A program made the position numbers and the translations under genes. Positions 44,331-53,719 of a DNA stretch of 64,000 nt are shown piece by piece. Each line of letters starts with the position of its first letter. The first letter of the stretch is position 1. The DNA lies in NCBI GenBank assembly GCA_020054095.1, contig JAGVMA010000052.1, forward strand, positions 62,001 through 126,000, given 5' to 3'. This stretch comes from Bacteroidia bacterium. GTDB taxonomy: Bacteria; Bacteroidota; Bacteroidia; JADZBD01. The notes beneath the pieces were generated by a model. It saw only the letters and a program-made list of their open reading frames with translations. It ran no database searches and was not told where the DNA came from.

Positions 44331-45806
44331 GTGAGCGAAGAAAACGGCAGCGCTAATTACAAATTAAGCTACAATATTGCTTTAGGTCCACTACTTGCAA
44401 TTACGCTTTTGCTATTTGATTTGTCTCCTGCCAATCCATTAGCAACAAGAATGGCAGCCATAGTTGTGTGGATGGCAGTTTGGTGGTTAACCGATGTAGT
44501 TCACCATGCCGTAACGGCACTAATACCAATAGTTTTTATCCCATTAATGGGAATATTAGACACAAAAACTACAGCCATGCAATATACCGAACCGATAGTA
44601 TTTTTATTCATCGGTGGCTTCATCATTGCATTTGCAATTGAGCGATGGAATTTGCACCAGCGCATTGCACTCAGAATATTAATGATGGTTGGCAGCAGTC
44701 CATCTAAAATATTATTTGGTGTAATGCTCTCTTCATTTTTAATTTCAATGTGGATTTCAAATACGGCAACTACCATGATGCTTTTATCAGCAGTACTGGC
44801 AGTTATCTATCAGGCGGAAAAATATTTTAAAGCCGATGCTGATTCAAAAAACTTTGCGGTGGCATTGCTCATCGGGTTGTCCTATTCGGCAACTATTGGC
44901 GGAATGGCAACACCTGTGGGAACACCTACTAATATGATATTCATGGAGTTTTACAAGAAAACTTTTGCCGAAAGCTTAACGATGAATTTTTTTGAATGGT
45001 TTAAAATCGGATTTCCCATTGCCGTAGCTTTTTTACTTGCCGCTTATTTTGTTTTGCGAATTTTATTTGTCAGAAACAAAAATAAATTTGAAATAGAAAA
45101 AGATTATTTCAAAACCGAATATGCCCAACTCGGAAAAATTACTTATGAAGAAAAAATGGTGGCGTTAGTATTTTCAATTACGGCATTGCTCTGGTTCACT
45201 CGTGCTAATATTGATTTTGGTTACTTCACCATGAAAGGATGGAGCAACCTTTTTTCAAAGTCTGATTTTATTTCAGATACAAGCGTGGCAATGCTTATGT
45301 CATTTATACTATTTGTAATTCCATCAAAAAACAAAAAAGGCGAAGCACTAATAACGTGGAAAGAAGCATCGAAACTGCCGTTTGACATCGTATTGCTTTT
45401 TGGGGGTGGCTTTGCAATGGCAAAGGGAATAGAAGTTAGCGGATTAAGTGGATGGATTGCAAGCCAGCTTAATTTTTTAAGCGGAGTAAATATTGTATTG
45501 TTTATTTTTTTGATGTGTGTTATCATCACCATCATCAGCGAGTTTGCAAGTAATGTTGCGTGCATACAATTAATGCTTCCAGTATTAGTTGCTGTTCAAT
45601 CCAACATGGATGTTCAACCACTTACATTACTTTTACCTGCTACATTAGCAGCATCATTGGGATTTATGTTACCGGTTGCAACAGCGCCCAACACAATTGT
45701 TTTCGGTACTCACAAAATAAAAATTAATCAAATGTTAAAAGCAGGGTTCTATTTAGATTTAATAGGAATCGTACTTATCACAATTTTAGCATCGCTAATT
45801 AACTAG
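44331..45806 (+). CDS. SLC13/DASS family anion:sodium symporter
   Basis: An inner-membrane carrier for dicarboxylates, citrate or sulfate, with 491 residues and about 12 membrane helices. The family signatures are visible: ISNTATTMMLLSAVL (the SNT motif) in the first half and the pair SATIGGMATPVGTPTNMIF near 195. The C-terminal half has a matching LPVATAPNTIVFG. The start is a GTG at 44331; no usable ATG lies near. Its stop TAG is part of the CTAG duplicated by the adjacent transposable element. Confidence 0.9.
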   Translation: MSEENGSANYKLSYNIALGPLLAITLLLFDLSPANPLATRMAAIVVWMAVWWLTDVVHHAVTALIPIVFIPLMGILDTKTTAMQYTEPIVFLFIGGFIIAFAIERWNLHQRIALRILMMVGSSPSKILFGVMLSSFLISMWISNTATTMMLLSAVLAVIYQAEKYFKADADSKNFAVALLIGLSYSATIGGMATPVGTPTNMIFMEFYKKTFAESLTMNFFEWFKIGFPIAVAFLLAAYFVLRILFVRNKNKFEIEKDYFKTEYAQLGKITYEEKMVALVFSITALLWFTRANIDFGYFTMKGWSNLFSKSDFISDTSVAMLMSFILFVIPSKNKKGEALITWKEASKLPFDIVLLFGGGFAMAKGIEVSGLSGWIASQLNFLSGVNIVLFIFLMCVIITIISEFASNVACIQLMLPVLVAVQSNMDVQPLTLLLPATLAASLGFMLPVATAPNTIVFGTHKIKINQMLKAGFYLDLIGIVLITILASLIN

Positions 45807-46300
45807 TCGAACCTCAAAAAGTCAATTTTTGAGCATATTTATAATATAAAGCTTCATAAACAGTTTTCAGGATGAAAAATAAAAAGTTAATGAGCCCCTG
45901 TTTCCAGAGCTTCATGACTCGTTTAAAATTCATTGCCGCAGCCGCCATTGATACATTTATTTCATCACTGAGATTACGCAACTGTTTTAATATTAACAAA
46001 GCCACCATTAAACATATTGGCTTTGCAGGCTTGCCCTGTGTGAGACTATAGTGTTTCTCAAAAGCAGTATCAACAACTTTCCACTGTATCGTTTTTCCTA
46101 ATTTATAAAGAGGATGTTGATGATTAAGTTGCTCTTCAAATGTGGTATAAAAACCCAATTGTGATTTATTTTTTCCTTTAGCTGGCATACACAAATCTGC
46201 CGCTTTTTTCACCCTTTTTTACTTTTTTCGGCAGAATTTTATCCCTTGTTTTTTGAACAAATACCGTTATAGTATAGCTTTCAGAGAATTTGAGGTTCGA
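45807..46300 (-). mobile_element. Miniature, internally deleted IS5-like element (494 bp)
   Basis: Terminal inverted repeats TCGAACCTCAAA (45807-45818) and its complement (46289-46300) are perfect over 12 bp. CTAG flanks both ends (45803-45806 and 46301-46304), a four-base YTAR-type target duplication as made by IS5-group elements. Between the ends is a transposase gene that lacks its catalytic middle. The element landed exactly between two convergent genes whose stop codons then abutted, so neither was damaged. It could only move with help from a full-length relative; none is in the window. Confidence 0.88.
45814..46188 (-). pseudogene. Transposase remnant, N- and C-terminal parts fused in frame
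   Basis: The frame opens with MPAKGKNKSQLGFYTTFEEQ and continues to LMVALLILKQLRNLSDE, the N-terminal DUF772 domain of IS5-like transposases. It then jumps to INVSMAAAAMNFKRVMKLW, which is the C-terminal tail of such proteins. The DDE catalytic core of about 250 residues is missing. The deletion kept the frame, so a short protein of about 124 residues may still be made; it could compete for the inverted repeats. A GTG further up (46212) is possible as a start. Confidence 0.85.
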
Positions 46301-46304
46301 CTAG

Positions 46305-47156
46305 TTAGTGATTAGGAAACACATCTGCCGACATTTTATATGCAACATTAAACTCCTGGATGTTCAAAAAAGAGTTAATGTTTTTTTCGGTGAGCCAGTG
46401 CATTAAATTTTCTGTTGGCATATTTCCGGTAAGTTTATCAGATGCCATAGGGCAACCGCCAAATCCTTTTACAGCAACATCAAATCTGCGGCAGCCGCTG
46501 TTATAAGCAGCGTCAATTTTTTCTTTCCATGTGTTTGGAGTAGTATGAAGATGAGCTCCAATTTCTACATTATTAAACTCCGGAATAATATTTGAAAAAA
46601 GATAGTTGATGTTTTCAGAATTAGAAACACCTGTTGTATCAGCCAACGCAATTGTTTTTACGCCAAGTTGTGAAATTTTTTTTGTCCAATTAACTACAAC
46701 ATCCGCACTCCAGTCATCGCCATAAGGGTTACCGAAAGCCATGGATATATATATTACCAATTGCTTTCTGTTTTTCACACACAACGACTGAATTTCTTCT
46801 ACCCTTTTCAGCGATTCAATAATTGATGAGTTAGTGTTACGCTGCTGAAATGTATCAGAAATCGAAAACGGGAATCCCAAATAAGTTATCTCCGGAAAAA
46901 GGCACGCATTCTCTGCTCCTCTCGAATTTGCAACTATGGCTAATAATTTTGATGATGTTGTACTTAAGTTCAAATTCGCTAAAACCTCGGCAGTATCTCT
47001 TAATTGTGGAATTGCTTTAGGCGAAACAAAACTCCCAAAATCAATAGTATCAAATCCTACTTTTAAAAGCTGATTTATATATGCCGCCTTAGTTGCAGTA
47101 GGAATAAAATCGGCAATGCCTTGCATCGCATCTCGCGGACATTCAACTATTTTCAT
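46305..47156 (-). CDS. Hydroxymethylglutaryl-CoA lyase
   Basis: It splits HMG-CoA to acetyl-CoA and acetoacetate, the last step of leucine breakdown. The HMGL-like barrel begins ECPRDAMQG (the Arg/Asp metal site), has [15 protein letters not shown] and [10 protein letters not shown], and ends with the active-site Cys loop [20 protein letters not shown]. At 283 residues it matches the family. It overlaps pyrD by 4 bp. Before the adjacent IS inserted, its stop directly met the SLC13 stop. Confidence 0.92.
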   Translation of the reverse strand: MKIVECPRDAMQGIADFIPTATKAAYINQLLKVGFDTIDFGSFVSPKAIPQLRDTAEVLANLNLSTTSSKLLAIVANSRGAENACLFPEITYLGFPFSISDTFQQRNTNSSIIESLKRVEEIQSLCVKNRKQLVIYISMAFGNPYGDDWSADVVVNWTKKISQLGVKTIALADTTGVSNSENINYLFSNIIPEFNNVEIGAHLHTTPNTWKEKIDAAYNSGCRRFDVAVKGFGGCPMASDKLTGNMPTENLMHWLTEKNINSFLNIQEFNVAYKMSADVFPNH

Positions 47157-48190
47157 TTTATATTTTTTAAAAGTGCTTTATTAATTTTTTTTGCAATTGA
47201 CGGGCCTTCGTAAATAAATCCGGTATAAACCTGCACAAGCGATGCTCCTGCATTGAGCATATCTATTGCATCTTGCGCGGTATGTATCCCACCTACGCCA
47301 ATTATCGGAAATGCATTATTAGATTTTTGACTTAAATATTTAACAACCTCTACCGATCGTTTGGTAAGTGGCTTTCCGCTCAATCCTCCAGCTCCAATTT
47401 CAGATATTTTATTTTTCGGGGTGTTTAAGTTTTCTCTGCTGATGGTAGTATTGGTAGCCACCACTCCGTCTAATTTAATTTCTTTCACAATTTCTATAAT
47501 ATCATCGAGCTGTTCATTGGCTAAGTCCGGTGCAATTTTTAGCAAAATAGGTTTCTGCTCAATTTTTGTTTTATTTATTTTTTGAAGATGTGAGAGTAAA
47601 TTTTTCAATGGTTCTTTTTCTTGCAATGCTCTCAAATTTGGTGTGTTTGGCGAACTTACGTTTACCACAAAATAATTTACATAACTGTGCAAAGCATTAA
47701 AACATTGTTCATAATCATCTATTGCTTCATCATTAGGTGTAGTTTTATTTTTACCGATGTTGCCACCAATAATTATATCAGTATGCTTTTTCTTTAATCG
47801 CTCAATTGCTGCATATACACCATCGTTATTAAAACCCATTCTGTTAATCAGTCCTTCATCGGCTGGCAACCTGAACATGCGCGGCTTATCATTTCCTGCT
47901 TGTGGCTTTGGTGTGAGTGTTCCTATTTCTATGAAACCAAAACCATAATTACTAAGCTCGTTAAACAGCTTTGCATCTTTATCAAGTCCGGCAGCTAAGC
48001 CCACAGGATTTTTAAAATGCAGCCCAAATAGTTTTCGCTCAAGTTTTGGGTTATCAATACAGTATATTTTTCTGGTAAGGCTACCTGTTCTCGGTATTTT
48101 CGATATAAATTTTATAACCTTGAATACGATGTGGTGAATTGTTTCGGGCTGCCAAAGAAAAAAAATGGGCTTAATAATAAACTTATACAT
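47153..48190 (-). CDS. pyrD: Quinone-dependent dihydroorotate dehydrogenase (class 2)
   Basis: It oxidises dihydroorotate to orotate and passes electrons to the quinone pool at the inner membrane. The N-terminal helices [19 protein letters not shown] are the membrane-binding tail of class 2 enzymes. The FMN barrel shows [13 protein letters not shown], the catalytic Ser in [23 protein letters not shown] and [11 protein letters not shown]. It is the first gene of the pair with HMG-CoA lyase. Confidence 0.96.
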   Translation of the reverse strand: MYKFIIKPIFFLWQPETIHHIVFKVIKFISKIPRTGSLTRKIYCIDNPKLERKLFGLHFKNPVGLAAGLDKDAKLFNELSNYGFGFIEIGTLTPKPQAGNDKPRMFRLPADEGLINRMGFNNDGVYAAIERLKKKHTDIIIGGNIGKNKTTPNDEAIDDYEQCFNALHSYVNYFVVNVSSPNTPNLRALQEKEPLKNLLSHLQKINKTKIEQKPILLKIAPDLANEQLDDIIEIVKEIKLDGVVATNTTISRENLNTPKNKISEIGAGGLSGKPLTKRSVEVVKYLSQKSNNAFPIIGVGGIHTAQDAIDMLNAGASLVQVYTGFIYEGPSIAKKINKALLKNIK

Positions 48191-48232
48191 AGTGCTGCAA
48201 ATTTAGTATTTGATACAATTAGTAATAAATTA

Positions 48233-48262
48233 AAAACGCCCCGCAAGAATGCGAGGCGTTTT
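48233..48262 (-). terminator. Intrinsic terminator of the TPR gene
   Basis: On the minus strand AAAACGCCTCGC pairs with GCGGGGCGTTTT (one T-G pair) around ATTCTT, followed by TTAATTT. It lies 21 bp after the TPR stop codon. Confidence 0.8.
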
Positions 48263-48283
48263 CATTTGTACTTTCAAAAAAGC

Positions 48284-49342
48284 TTATTTACAATTTTTTG
48301 CGTCCTCTTCAGCTTCCTCGTAGCCTAATGAAAGTGCCTTTTTAAAGTCTTCGCACGATTTCTTGTCCTTCATTTCTCTTTTTAAAATACCTCTTTTGTA
48401 GTAAGCCAAACCTTCTTCCGGTTTTATCCTTATTACCTGGCCGTAATCATATAATGCAGATTTAGGATTAGCCAATGCTTCGCAGCAGTAGGCTCTATAC
48501 AAATAAGCATCTGCATAATTGTTATCGTATTTTATTGCTCTTCCAAAATCATCAAATGCAAGCTGAAATTTTTCGGTGCTGTAATAACACAATCCTCTTT
48601 TAAAGTAATATTCTGCTCTTTCGGAGTTCAGCTCTATTGCTTTAGAGAAATCGAGTAGTGCTTTATCGAATTTGCCCAAGCCATAGTATGCAAGCCCGCG
48701 TTTGTAAAAATTAACTGCTGAATCGGGGTTTAATTTAATAGCTAAGTTAAAATCTACTAAAGCTTCTTGATATTTATTCAAGTTTAATTTAGTGGTTCCT
48801 TCTTTCAAGTAGTTTAAACTTGAGTTCCAGCAGAAGTTGTTTTCATAGGCATCTTTTGATGCTTCGCTGCCTAAATCAGCGGCAACGCGTAAATCAATAC
48901 AAGCTTCATCTTTATTGCCTGATGTAATTTTAAGCTTTCCTCTTTCATAAATCGCATCAGCAAACTTATCATCTAGCGATACAGCCATATTAAAATCAGA
49001 TAAAGCCGATTCATTGTTTTTAGCATTAGCATAACACATTCCGCGATAATAATACGGTAACGCTAAATCGTTTCTGCGGCTAACTAACTCCGCATTTTCA
49101 ACCAACGCTTTTTCGTATTCGCTCATTTTATCGTATTCCACTTTCTTTTTCAGGAATTTATCTACCTCCATTTTGTTTTTGGTAATCACTGCATTAAAAT
49201 CCTGCATTGCACCTTGATAGTTTTTTGCATCAAATTTTTGCTTGCCCGATTTCATTTGCGGGTCTTCCGTTGGCTTAGTTTGTGCGGTTACTGCCCCCGA
49301 ATAGGAAATACATAAAAAGATAAAAAGTAGTTTTTTAAACAT
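48284..49342 (-). CDS. Tetratricopeptide-repeat protein, exported
   Basis: A signal peptide (ending GAVTAQ) is followed by about eight TPR units. Examples are KQKFDAKNYQGAMQDFNAVI, ALPYYYRGMCYANAKNNESA, AVNFYKRGLAYYGLGKFDKA and AEYYFKRGLCYYSTEKFQLA. The protein ends SLGYEEAEEDAKNCK. It resembles the TPR protein at 11632 in layout but is not a copy. The likely site is the periplasm; the partner is unknown. Confidence 0.8.
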   Translation of the reverse strand: MFKKLLFIFLCISYSGAVTAQTKPTEDPQMKSGKQKFDAKNYQGAMQDFNAVITKNKMEVDKFLKKKVEYDKMSEYEKALVENAELVSRRNDLALPYYYRGMCYANAKNNESALSDFNMAVSLDDKFADAIYERGKLKITSGNKDEACIDLRVAADLGSEASKDAYENNFCWNSSLNYLKEGTTKLNLNKYQEALVDFNLAIKLNPDSAVNFYKRGLAYYGLGKFDKALLDFSKAIELNSERAEYYFKRGLCYYSTEKFQLAFDDFGRAIKYDNNYADAYLYRAYCCEALANPKSALYDYGQVIRIKPEEGLAYYKRGILKREMKDKKSCEDFKKALSLGYEEAEEDAKNCK

Positions 49343-49401
49343 GATGTAATGTTTTAGTTCGACAAAAGTAAAAAATTATGAATAGAGTAAATGCAAAAAT
49401 C

Positions 49402-49845
49402 CTACCAAGAAAAACACTTGCTTTTAGATTTTTTCTTTTTATTTGAAGGGCGGAATATTTTACGCATCTTTTTTTGAAATTTTAAAGCGCGTTTTTTAAG
49501 CAAATAGCTTGTAGATTTTTTTGAACTTGATGATGAGTAAGAGCCTCCACCACCAGTATAACCGGTGCGAGGAGAATTGCCTTGTGTATAATTTGTGCTA
49601 ACTATTTGTTGTTCGTTTTGCGCAAAAACATTTGTATTATTAATTTCCTGCTGCTGAGGGTTGTAATTTGGTTGAACAACCACATTCATATTATTATCTG
49701 GTAAATCAGATTGTATTTCAATTGCATTAGAGTTAACCAAGTAAATTGCATTAAAATCGGGGTTAGCCGGCTGCTCGTCATTGATAGTTTGAGCTAAAAC
49801 AGCAAGAGGTAAGATTGAAAAAAGTATGAATGTACGTTTCACCAC
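49402..49845 (-). CDS. Hypothetical exported protein with basic C-terminus
   Basis: The family is not recognised. It has a signal peptide (ending AVLAQ), an Asn/Gln-rich low-complexity middle, a Gly/Ser-rich stretch (TGYTGGGGSYSSSSSKKS) and a strongly basic end with one Cys (KKMRKIFRPSNKKKKSKS). The basic tail could bind lipids, nucleic acid or cell-wall polymers. It is divergent from the ECF sigma gene. Confidence 0.6.
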   Translation of the reverse strand: MVKRTFILFSILPLAVLAQTINDEQPANPDFNAIYLVNSNAIEIQSDLPDNNMNVVVQPNYNPQQQEINNTNVFAQNEQQIVSTNYTQGNSPRTGYTGGGGSYSSSSSKKSTSYLLKKRALKFQKKMRKIFRPSNKKKKSKSKCFSW

Positions 49846-49981
49846 AAAACAAATTTAATTAGTTTTTTAATACAATAGACTATTTAAAACATTTATTTTT
49901 ACGAACAAAGTTATTAAAAGGTTATAGTTAATTTATTATTTGCTGGCGTGCAACCTTTGGAGAATAACCTGCATCTTGTAT

Positions 49982-50548
49982 ATGGAATCAAATCGTACAA
50001 TGACCGATGAAGAACTCGTAAAGGGCTGTATTGAGAATAAACCAATTGCTCAAAAGACCTTATACGACAGGTTTTCGCGAAAAATGTATGGTGTTTGTTT
50101 AAGATATTGCGATGATCAAGATGAGGCGCAGGATATTTTACAAAATGGTTTCATTAAGGTCTTTGAAAATATGCAATCGTTTAAGGGAAGTGGCTCATTG
50201 GAGGGATGGATTAGAAGAATTATGGTGAACACAGCACTTAATCACTACAGGCAAACCAAAATGGGTAAGCAAAAAGTGGATTTAGATTCGGTTGAATATT
50301 CTTTAGAATCTTCGGCTCCATCTGTATCCGAAACCATAAATGCAAAAGAGTTGTTAGCTTTAATACAAACAATTCCGGCTGGTTTCAGGACAGTATTTAA
50401 CCTATTTGCCATTGAAGGTTACTCTCATAAAGAAATAGCAGAAATGCTTAACATATCGGAGGGCACGTCAAAATCTCAATTTGCGCGCGCAAGAGCATAT
50501 TTGCAAAAAATGTTAGAAAAAACTCAAAAAGTTAAAGAAATTATATAA
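49982..50548 (+). CDS. ECF-type RNA polymerase sigma factor
   Basis: A group 4 sigma factor directing transcription of an envelope-related gene set. Region 2 reads AQKTLYDRFSRKMYGVCLRY and DEAQDILQNGFIKVFENM, and region 4 reads IPAGFRTVFNLFAIEGYSHK then EIAEMLNISEGTSKSQFARA. Its 188 residues, from the ATG at 49982, are normal for the family. It is followed 5 bp later by a putative anti-sigma factor. This order is typical of Bacteroidota. Confidence 0.95.
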   Translation: MESNRTMTDEELVKGCIENKPIAQKTLYDRFSRKMYGVCLRYCDDQDEAQDILQNGFIKVFENMQSFKGSGSLEGWIRRIMVNTALNHYRQTKMGKQKVDLDSVEYSLESSAPSVSETINAKELLALIQTIPAGFRTVFNLFAIEGYSHKEIAEMLNISEGTSKSQFARARAYLQKMLEKTQKVKEII

Positions 50549-50553
50549 ATATC

Positions 50554-51675
50554 ATGGATTTAAACTCAGGAAATAACTTAGAAAGCCTCTTCAAATCAAA
50601 ATTTGAAGGGTTTGAGCCCGAGGTGGATGCCAATGTTTGGAATAATATCCAAAGTAAAATGGCTAAAACTAACGCTCCTTCTGATTCAGGGATGAGCAAC
50701 CTTATGAAGCTTGCTATAGGCACAGCTGCAGTAGGTGCTTTGGTTATTGGTGCAATATACTTTATGTCGCCAAAAGAAAATACTATTAAAGCTGAAACCA
50801 ATACAGCTAATAACACTAAAACGATTACTGAAAGCGGAAGCAATGGCGAAAGTAGCAACACATTAAATACTGATAATCAAACAACTATAGAAATAAATAC
50901 AGGTAACAAAACGACTACCAGTTCTACCAATTTAAATCCAAAAAATAATCAGAACAAAACAAATAATAGTACCAATAATAGCAACCAAGCTGACAACCAA
51001 AACGAGCATGATAATGCAGATGGTAAAGAGAATCTAAATCACCAGCTTAACAATACTACAACTGAAAAACACACGAACAATAATACTAATGACAATGTAA
51101 GTAATCATGTCAATAACACGGTAGAAACCGAGGTTGACCAAAATCAGCAAGAAGTAAACTTCACTGTTGCGGATATAGACAAGACACCCGTTGGAGGATA
51201 TGCCCCGCTCACAGTTTATTTCAATAACAAAGGAAAAGCACAAAGCTGCGAATGGAATTTTGGTGATGAAATGCCTTATGCAAGAGAGAATAACACCGTA
51301 CATATTTACGAAAAACCAGGTAAATACACCGTGTTACTTACCGCTAATTATGGAAGTAAAGTAGAGACTGATACAGTTATTGTTGAGGTTTTAACTCCAT
51401 CTTATATTCCAACAGCATTTTCACCTAACGGAGATGGCATAAACGATGTGTTTAAAGTTACACCCACAGATTTAACTTTTATTGAATCAGTTATATACGA
51501 CCGCCAAGGCAAAATGGTAGCGCAATGGAATTCTGTGGATGATGGTTGGGACGGAGTGAACATGAAAACAGGCGAAAAATGTGCCTTTGGCGCATACATT
51601 TTTACTGTTAAATGGAAAACTCCAGAAGGAAAGCATTACGAACAAAAAGGAACAGTTACTCTGACGAATAATTAA
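50554..51675 (+). CDS. Putative trans-envelope anti-sigma factor with PKD and gliding-motility C-terminal domains
   Basis: The short N-terminal segment LFKSKFEGFEPEVDANVWNN matches the motif that opens many proteins encoded after ECF sigma genes in Bacteroidota. One membrane helix follows (about 52-71). Outside it lies an Asn/Thr-rich linker of about 130 residues (75-205). Next come a PKD domain (about 208-280, YAPLTVYFNNKGKAQSCEWN) and a CHU_C/type B T9SS-like domain (about 288-373, TAFSPNGDGINDVFKV). I infer that the cytoplasmic part holds the sigma factor and the outer part senses something in the periplasm. No canonical zinc anti-sigma HxxxCxxC motif is seen. What lies outside could also be a T9SS substrate. 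Confidence 0.75.
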   Translation: MDLNSGNNLESLFKSKFEGFEPEVDANVWNNIQSKMAKTNAPSDSGMSNLMKLAIGTAAVGALVIGAIYFMSPKENTIKAETNTANNTKTITESGSNGESSNTLNTDNQTTIEINTGNKTTTSSTNLNPKNNQNKTNNSTNNSNQADNQNEHDNADGKENLNHQLNNTTTEKHTNNNTNDNVSNHVNNTVETEVDQNQQEVNFTVADIDKTPVGGYAPLTVYFNNKGKAQSCEWNFGDEMPYARENNTVHIYEKPGKYTVLLTANYGSKVETDTVIVEVLTPSYIPTAFSPNGDGINDVFKVTPTDLTFIESVIYDRQGKMVAQWNSVDDGWDGVNMKTGEKCAFGAYIFTVKWKTPEGKHYEQKGTVTLTNN

Positions 51676-51691
51676 AAACATCTGCCCCCAT

Positions 51692-51733
51692 CAAAAAGGA
51701 CTGTAAAAAGTCCTTTTGATTTTTTGTTTTTAT
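51692..51733 (+). terminator. Intrinsic terminator after the anti-sigma gene
   Basis: AAAAGGACT and AGTCCTTTT form a nine-base-pair stem around GTAAAA, followed by ATTTTTTG and further T residues. Confidence 0.78.
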
Positions 51734-51785
51734 TTATATCTTCGGCTCGAAATTATGATTTCAACAAAGTAACACGAAACAAAAA

Positions 51786-53609
51786 ATGAAAAAACTTTAC
51801 TCCAGTTTTGCTGCTATTGCAGCGTTTTTCTATTTTACTAACACAGCAGTTGCCCAATCAGATTCATGCTGCCCCAATGCAGGTTTTGAAAGCCAAAATT
51901 TTACAAATTGGGTGGGTTATATGGGAACGATAACCAATTTAACTTTGGGATTAAACCAAAGTACAAATACAGCACCAAACGATCCTGCTCAGCATACAAT
52001 ATTGACAGTACAAGGGCTTGATCCAAACTGTTTGGATCCCAACACTAACTGTGCAGTATCCACTTGTATGACTTACTTAGCACCTGGTGGAGGATTAGCA
52101 TCAGTGCGCTTAGGAAACGATAACGTGAATTATGGAAGTGAGCGATTAGAATACACTATGATTGTAGATTCTTGTAATTCCGGCTTCATATATTCTTACG
52201 CTGTAGTATTGGAAGACCCCGGCCATGCTCCTGCCGACCAACCTAAATTTGATATTCAACTTTTAGATCAAAACGGAAATCTTATACCCGGCCCTTGTGG
52301 TTCGTATTCAGTTTATGCCGGATCAGATTCTTCTTTTGTTCAATCATGCAACTTCGGTCCTATATACAAATGCTGGATAAGCGTGGGTTATGACTTAAGC
52401 CCATACATGGGAACACAAGTAACTATTACCTTCCAAACACGCGATTGCGGATTAGGCGGACACTATGGTTATGCATATATTGATGGATCTTGCAATGCAC
52501 TTACCGCAACTGCTGCATTTTGCCCTGGCGGAAATGGTACTATCGTTTTAATAGCGCCTTCCGGATACGCATCCTATCAATGGAATGATCCACAAGGGAA
52601 CCCAATACCGGGTCCTAACGGAACTAATGATACGGCCATATATTCACTACCAGCTAACATTGGAGATATTTTCACGGTCGGGATGACGTCCGTCTCTGGG
52701 TGTACCACAACCCTTATTGTTACATTACAACCAACAATTATATCTTCTGCACCTACTGTTACCAATGCAATTTGCTATGGTGATACTGGTTCTATTGTTT
52801 CATTAACAGGCCCTAACACAGGTATCCCAAGTTGGACGTTTAACTGGACAACAATAGGCGGCCAACCAGTGCAAAACACGGTTATTGGCTTGGGAGATAA
52901 TGACACACTTAATATGCAAGCAGGAACATATATATTAACACTCACCGATAGCTTGGGATGTGTATACAGTGATACACTCACAATTACTCAACCACCACAA
53001 CCGGCTGATACACTAAACCAAATATCATTTTATTGCGATGGCGATTCAACAGCAGTGTTTTACTTCCCAACCGGAAGTCATCCGTCAGTTGGTCCCGGCT
53101 ATCAATGGGAGTCATACCCGCAAGGTGTTGACTTACCCAATACCTACCCTTATAGCGGTGTAAATTCAAACACATTAACTGTGGGCAATTTCCCTGTTGA
53201 TGGTTTGCAACTCTATTTCACATGGTACATGAACGGCTGTCAGCACAAATCAGTAATTACGCTATCTCACACACCACAAAATCCATATTTAAAACCCGAT
53301 AGCTCAGCTAACGTATTTACACCAAACGGAGATTTATATAACGAAACATTCTTCCCATTCCGCACTACTGTTGCTTATGACCAAGCAGACATTGCATATT
53401 ATGCTAAAGAATACTCGTTCAAAGTCTTCAACAGATGGGGTAATTTAATTTTTGAAACTGATGATGTCACAAAAACATGGGACGGAAGAAAAGATGGAAA
53501 TTTAATGGGAACTGGAACATATTTTTGGATAGTAACTTATAAAAATCGTTGCGCTCCGGATACTGACCCTCCGGTAGAAACAAAAGGATTTGTTCAGTTA
53601 TTAAAATAA
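51786..53609 (+). CDS. Secreted protein with T9SS type B (gliding-motility) C-terminal domain
   Basis: A signal peptide (ending TAVAQ) leads into a Cys-rich strand region (residues 25-240, with SDSCCPNAGFESQNFTNWVG at the start). Ig-like or SprB-like repeats then follow (about 240-500, e.g. APSGYASYQWNDPQGNPIPG). The C-terminal CHU_C domain begins VFTPNGDLYNETFFPF near 513 and has FKVFNRWGNLIFETD. This type B signal directs export by the T9SS. It lies behind the sigma/anti-sigma pair but has a separate terminator, so it may be a target gene rather than an operon member. Confidence 0.85.
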   Translation: MKKLYSSFAAIAAFFYFTNTAVAQSDSCCPNAGFESQNFTNWVGYMGTITNLTLGLNQSTNTAPNDPAQHTILTVQGLDPNCLDPNTNCAVSTCMTYLAPGGGLASVRLGNDNVNYGSERLEYTMIVDSCNSGFIYSYAVVLEDPGHAPADQPKFDIQLLDQNGNLIPGPCGSYSVYAGSDSSFVQSCNFGPIYKCWISVGYDLSPYMGTQVTITFQTRDCGLGGHYGYAYIDGSCNALTATAAFCPGGNGTIVLIAPSGYASYQWNDPQGNPIPGPNGTNDTAIYSLPANIGDIFTVGMTSVSGCTTTLIVTLQPTIISSAPTVTNAICYGDTGSIVSLTGPNTGIPSWTFNWTTIGGQPVQNTVIGLGDNDTLNMQAGTYILTLTDSLGCVYSDTLTITQPPQPADTLNQISFYCDGDSTAVFYFPTGSHPSVGPGYQWESYPQGVDLPNTYPYSGVNSNTLTVGNFPVDGLQLYFTWYMNGCQHKSVITLSHTPQNPYLKPDSSANVFTPNGDLYNETFFPFRTTVAYDQADIAYYAKEYSFKVFNRWGNLIFETDDVTKTWDGRKDGNLMGTGTYFWIVTYKNRCAPDTDPPVETKGFVQLLK

Positions 53610-53623
53610 TTGATGAAGTAATT

Positions 53624-53657
53624 AAAAAGCCCCCGCCTTTGGCGGGGGCTTTTTTTT
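53624..53657 (+). terminator. Intrinsic terminator after the T9SS type B gene
   Basis: AAAAAGCCCCCGCC and GGCGGGGGCTTTTT form a 14-bp perfect stem with a TTT loop, followed by more T residues. It is the strongest terminator in the window. Confidence 0.95.
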
Positions 53658-53697
53658 GCACTAATAGAAATAAAAATTAACATGTAAAAAAATAATG

Positions 53698-53705
53698 TAG
53701 TTTTG
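53698..53705 (+). promoter_or_regulatory. pyrR promoter -7 element
   Basis: TAGTTTTG fits TAnnTTTG and ends 14 bp before the pyrR ATG, so the leader would be only a few bases long. This leaves no room for a PyrR-binding RNA hairpin. Confidence 0.5.
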
Positions 53706-53719
53706 TAAAACTTTCATAA

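Noticed and set aside
50880-51120. The Asn/Thr-rich stretch in the anti-sigma gene as a DNA tandem repeat
   Set aside because: The codons vary and no fixed repeat unit is seen. It is a low-complexity protein linker.
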